Assembly: GCA_030628805.1 (NCBI GenBank)
Contig: DAOVQG010000275.1
Span: 1 to 6,340 of the forward strand
Length of the DNA stretch: 6,340 bases
Direction: 5' to 3'
Origin: JAGMDK01 sp023128695
GTDB lineage: Bacteria > Planctomycetota > Phycisphaerae > UBA1845 > Fen-1342
This document shows positions 3,850-6,340 of the stretch, one piece after another. How positions within the stretch are numbered: position 1 is the first letter of the stretch; every line of letters starts with the position of its first letter. The notes beneath the pieces are model-generated. The model was not told where the DNA came from. It did not search any database and saw nothing but the letters and a program-made list of their open reading frames with translations. Position numbers and translations under genes: made by a program.

Positions 3850-6340
3850 ATGTTTACAAGCCGAAGTTGTACGTCTCTGTTCGCCTTCATTCTGTTCATG
3901 TCCCTCTGCTCGAGTGCGGCAGCCGTTGCAACCGCGGCGTCTGACAACGAGCCCGGGGCCAAGCTCCATCCGGTGCTGCTGGAACGACTGGCCCACGAAG
4001 AGGGTCCGGCCAAGGCCTGGGTCTTCTTCACCGACAAGGGCGTCGATTCCCAGGAAGAGTACGCCGCCGCCATCCAACAGGTGGCCGCCAACTACAACCA
4101 GCGGGCCGTCTGGCGGCGGGCGATGCGCGGCGACAACGCCCGCCGCGGCGGGGCCCTGTTCGACGAGCACGATCTGCCCCTCGTTGAGTCATATGTCGCG
4201 GCGGTCGCCGCCACTGGGGCGAAGATCCACATTACCAGCACGTGGCTCAACGCCCTCAGCGCGTACGTCACGCTCGAGCAGGCCGAGCAAATCGCGACGC
4301 TGCCGTTTGTCGACCGGTTGGAGGCAGTGGGGCGTTCGCGGCGGGTCGAGCCGATCGAGGTGCGTCCCCGCGGAAAGGAGGAGCCGCAACCCGCATTTCA
4401 AGGCCGCGGCGGACTGAACTACGGCCTGTCCGGACCGCAGTTGCAGCAGATCAACCTGATTGCACTGCATGACGAGGGCTACACCGGGCAGGGCGTCATC
4501 ATCGGCATCCTCGACACCGGTTTCGAACGCTCACACGTCGCCTTCAACAACCCCACCAACCCGGTAACCGTCATCGCCGAGTACGACTTCATCGATGACG
4601 ACGCTAACACCGCGATCGAGCCGGGTGATCCCTCCAGCCAGCATAGCCACGGAACCATGATCCTCGGCTGCATCGGCTCATACCAGCCCGGCGACCTCGT
4701 CGGTGGCGCCTTCAGCGCCTCGTTCATCCTGACCAAGACCGAAGACACCACCGGCGAATACCCCGCCGAAGAAGATAACTACGTCGCCGGCCTCCAATTC
4801 ATCGAGGCCAACGGCGGCGACATGACTACTTCCTCGCTCGGCTACATCGACTGGTATACCCAGGCCGACCTCGATGGCCAGACCGCCGTCACCACCATCG
4901 CGGTGAACATCTCAACCTCGCTCGGCATCCACCACTGCAACGCCGCCGGCAACGAGTACCACGATTCCGATCCGGGCACCTCGCACCTGATCGCGCCGGC
5001 GGATGCGTTCCAGTGCATCACCTGCGGAGCGGTCGACAGCAGCGGCACGATCGCGTACTTCAGCTCCGATGGACCGACCGCCGACGGGCGCGTCAAACCC
5101 GAATTGCTCGCACTGGGCATCGGCACGGACACCGTCGACCCGTTCTCGTCCACCGGCTACACCACCGCGAGCGGCACCTCGCTCTCGACGCCGTTGGTCG
5201 CCTGTGCCGTAGCGTGCCTGATCGACGCCCGGCCGTACTGGACGGTCGATCAGATGCGTCAATACCTCTTCGAGACGGCGGACTACTACGTCGCCAATGG
5301 CACCTACGACCCGCTCTACATCCGCGGCTACGGCATCGTGGACGCCTACGCCGCCAATGACACCTGCTCCGACGCAGGGGTGGTCGAGTTGGATCGCTCC
5401 GAATACATGTGCGAAAGCACCGTGACCATCACGGTCATCGACTGCGGCCTGGATATCGATCCGGGGGCGATCGACACCGTCGTGGTCGATATCGACTCCG
5501 ACTCGGAAACCGGCGTCGAGCAGGTTACCTTGACCGAGCTCGGACCCGACGCGGCCCAGTTTGAAGGCACGATCGATCTCAGCGAAACCAACAGCCCCGG
5601 CGTGCTTCTGGTGGCGCCCGGCGATACGGTCACGGTGACGTATATCGACGCCGACGACGGCGAGGGGCATTACAACGTGGTCGTCACCGCAACGGCGACC
5701 GTCGACTGCCAGCCGCCCAACATCTCCAACATTCAGACTACCAACGTGGAGCCGCACAGCGCGACGGTCACGTTCGATGCCGACGAGCCGGTCCGCGGCA
5801 CGGTTCACTACGGCCTGAACTGCGGCAGTTTGACCGAGACCGCTATCGGCAGCGGGTACTCGACCACGCCCACCGTCGGCCTGACCGGGCTCCAGGACAA
5901 CACCACCTATTTCTACACGGTCGAGGCCGAGGATGAAGCCGGCAATATCGCGACCGACGACAACGGCGGCGCGTGCTATACCTTCACGACGCCGGAGGTG
6001 CCGGATTTCTTTACCGAGCAGGACCCCGGCGACCTGGACGGCCTCAAGCTCATCTTCGTGCCCAACGGCTCGAACGACTTCTACATAGGCTGCGTCGAGG
6101 ATATCACCGCCCTGCCGACCGACCCGACCGGCGGCACGACCATCAGCCTCAGCGATGATGATTCCGAACTGATCAGCTTCAGCGGCGGGGCCCAGGTCTC
6201 CCTCTACGGCGTCAGCTACAGCTCATGCTATGTCGGCAGCAACGGCTACCTCACCTTCGGCTCGAGCGATACAGATTACGACGAGACGCTCGAAGAGCAC
6301 TTCGAGACGCCGCGCGTCGCGGGCGTATACGACGACCTCA
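3850..6340 (+). CDS. Secreted subtilisin-like serine protease (family S8), 3' end beyond window
   Basis: Open from the ATG to the window edge: 830 residues, C-terminus missing. Residues 1 to about 25-30 form a signal peptide (hydrophobic FAFILFMSL core, Ala-rich cleavage zone). About 55-170 is an N-terminal prodomain (KAWVFFTDKG at the start, LPFVDRLEAV near the end) of the type that folds and inhibits S8 enzymes. The peptidase domain covers about 195-500 with an intact triad: Asp222 in ILDTGF, His267 in HSHGTM, Ser444 in SGTSLSTP, plus oxyanion-hole Asn368 in NAAGN. About 511-619 is an Ig-like beta domain. About 620-714 resembles fibronectin type III. From 715 a further module contains GSNGYLTFG and leads into RVAGVYDDL, an arrangement I recall from other large secreted S8 proteins. 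It should hydrolyse proteins outside the cytoplasm; the specificity cannot be read. A C-terminal dockerin or anchor may follow beyond the edge. Confidence 0.93.
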   Translation, partial: MFTSRSCTSLFAFILFMSLCSSAAAVATAASDNEPGAKLHPVLLERLAHEEGPAKAWVFFTDKGVDSQEEYAAAIQQVAANYNQRAVWRRAMRGDNARRGGALFDEHDLPLVESYVAAVAATGAKIHITSTWLNALSAYVTLEQAEQIATLPFVDRLEAVGRSRRVEPIEVRPRGKEEPQPAFQGRGGLNYGLSGPQLQQINLIALHDEGYTGQGVIIGILDTGFERSHVAFNNPTNPVTVIAEYDFIDDDANTAIEPGDPSSQHSHGTMILGCIGSYQPGDLVGGAFSASFILTKTEDTTGEYPAEEDNYVAGLQFIEANGGDMTTSSLGYIDWYTQADLDGQTAVTTIAVNISTSLGIHHCNAAGNEYHDSDPGTSHLIAPADAFQCITCGAVDSSGTIAYFSSDGPTADGRVKPELLALGIGTDTVDPFSSTGYTTASGTSLSTPLVACAVACLIDARPYWTVDQMRQYLFETADYYVANGTYDPLYIRGYGIVDAYAANDTCSDAGVVELDRSEYMCESTVTITVIDCGLDIDPGAIDTVVVDIDSDSETGVEQVTLTELGPDAAQFEGTIDLSETNSPGVLLVAPGDTVTVTYIDADDGEGHYNVVVTATATVDCQPPNISNIQTTNVEPHSATVTFDADEPVRGTVHYGLNCGSLTETAIGSGYSTTPTVGLTGLQDNTTYFYTVEAEDEAGNIATDDNGGACYTFTTPEVPDFFTEQDPGDLDGLKLIFVPNGSNDFYIGCVEDITALPTDPTGGTTISLSDDDSELISFSGGAQVSLYGVSYSSCYVGSNGYLTFGSSDTDYDETLEEHFETPRVAGVYDDL

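Noticed and set aside
3666..3944. 92-codon + frame ahead of the S8 gene
   Set aside because: No ribosome binding site, overlaps the S8 signal peptide by about 95 nt in another frame, no family features.
3914..4417. 167-codon + frame inside the S8 gene
   Set aside because: Ser/Pro/Arg-rich out-of-frame reading of the prodomain region; the S8 frame has a ribosome site, signal peptide and clear homology.
4912..5808. 298-codon open frame on the minus strand
   Set aside because: Antisense to the S8 catalytic and Ig-like domains, low-complexity composition (Arg, Val, Asp, Gly), no recognisable motif.

Overview
The window looks like bacterial chromosomal DNA from a planctomycete-like organism. The base composition is GC-rich. 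Two large Sec-exported, multidomain proteins are encoded on the same strand. The first ends in a dockerin-type double calcium-binding repeat, a C-terminal module common in large secreted planctomycete proteins. The placement rests on domain style only; no rRNA or other phylogenetic marker is present.

Layout: (1) 1-90 holds two near-identical 45-bp tandem repeats with a GC-rich hairpin core, in non-coding DNA. (2) 91-384 is a leader with an AT-rich patch and a possible stem just before a strong Shine-Dalgarno. (3) 385-3168 is a complete gene for a gingipain-type (peptidase family C25) cysteine protease: signal peptide, C25 propeptide, catalytic domain, Ig-like domain, jelly-roll-like domain, dockerin. 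(4) 3169-3849 is a 681-bp intergenic stretch with a short dispersed-type repeat, a 14-bp perfect hairpin that probably ends transcription, a 9-nt-periodic inverted repeat, and about 400 bp with no convincing gene. (5) 3850 to the window end is the first 830 codons of a secreted subtilisin-type (S8) serine protease with Ig-like, fibronectin III-like and further C-terminal modules, cut off by the window edge.

The genes are probably separate transcription units, given the long gap and the hairpin. Both products should act outside the cytoplasm on proteins, from two unrelated protease clans. The most informative observation is that the C25 enzyme keeps, at the same spacings as Porphyromonas RgpB, the catalytic His/Cys, the S1-pocket Asp and Trp, and an Arg-Tyr junction where the mature enzyme should begin. 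This predicts an Arg-specific, self-activating gingipain that carries a dockerin instead of the type IX secretion signal of Bacteroidota. I saw no defence system, CRISPR array, tRNA, rRNA or insertion sequence.
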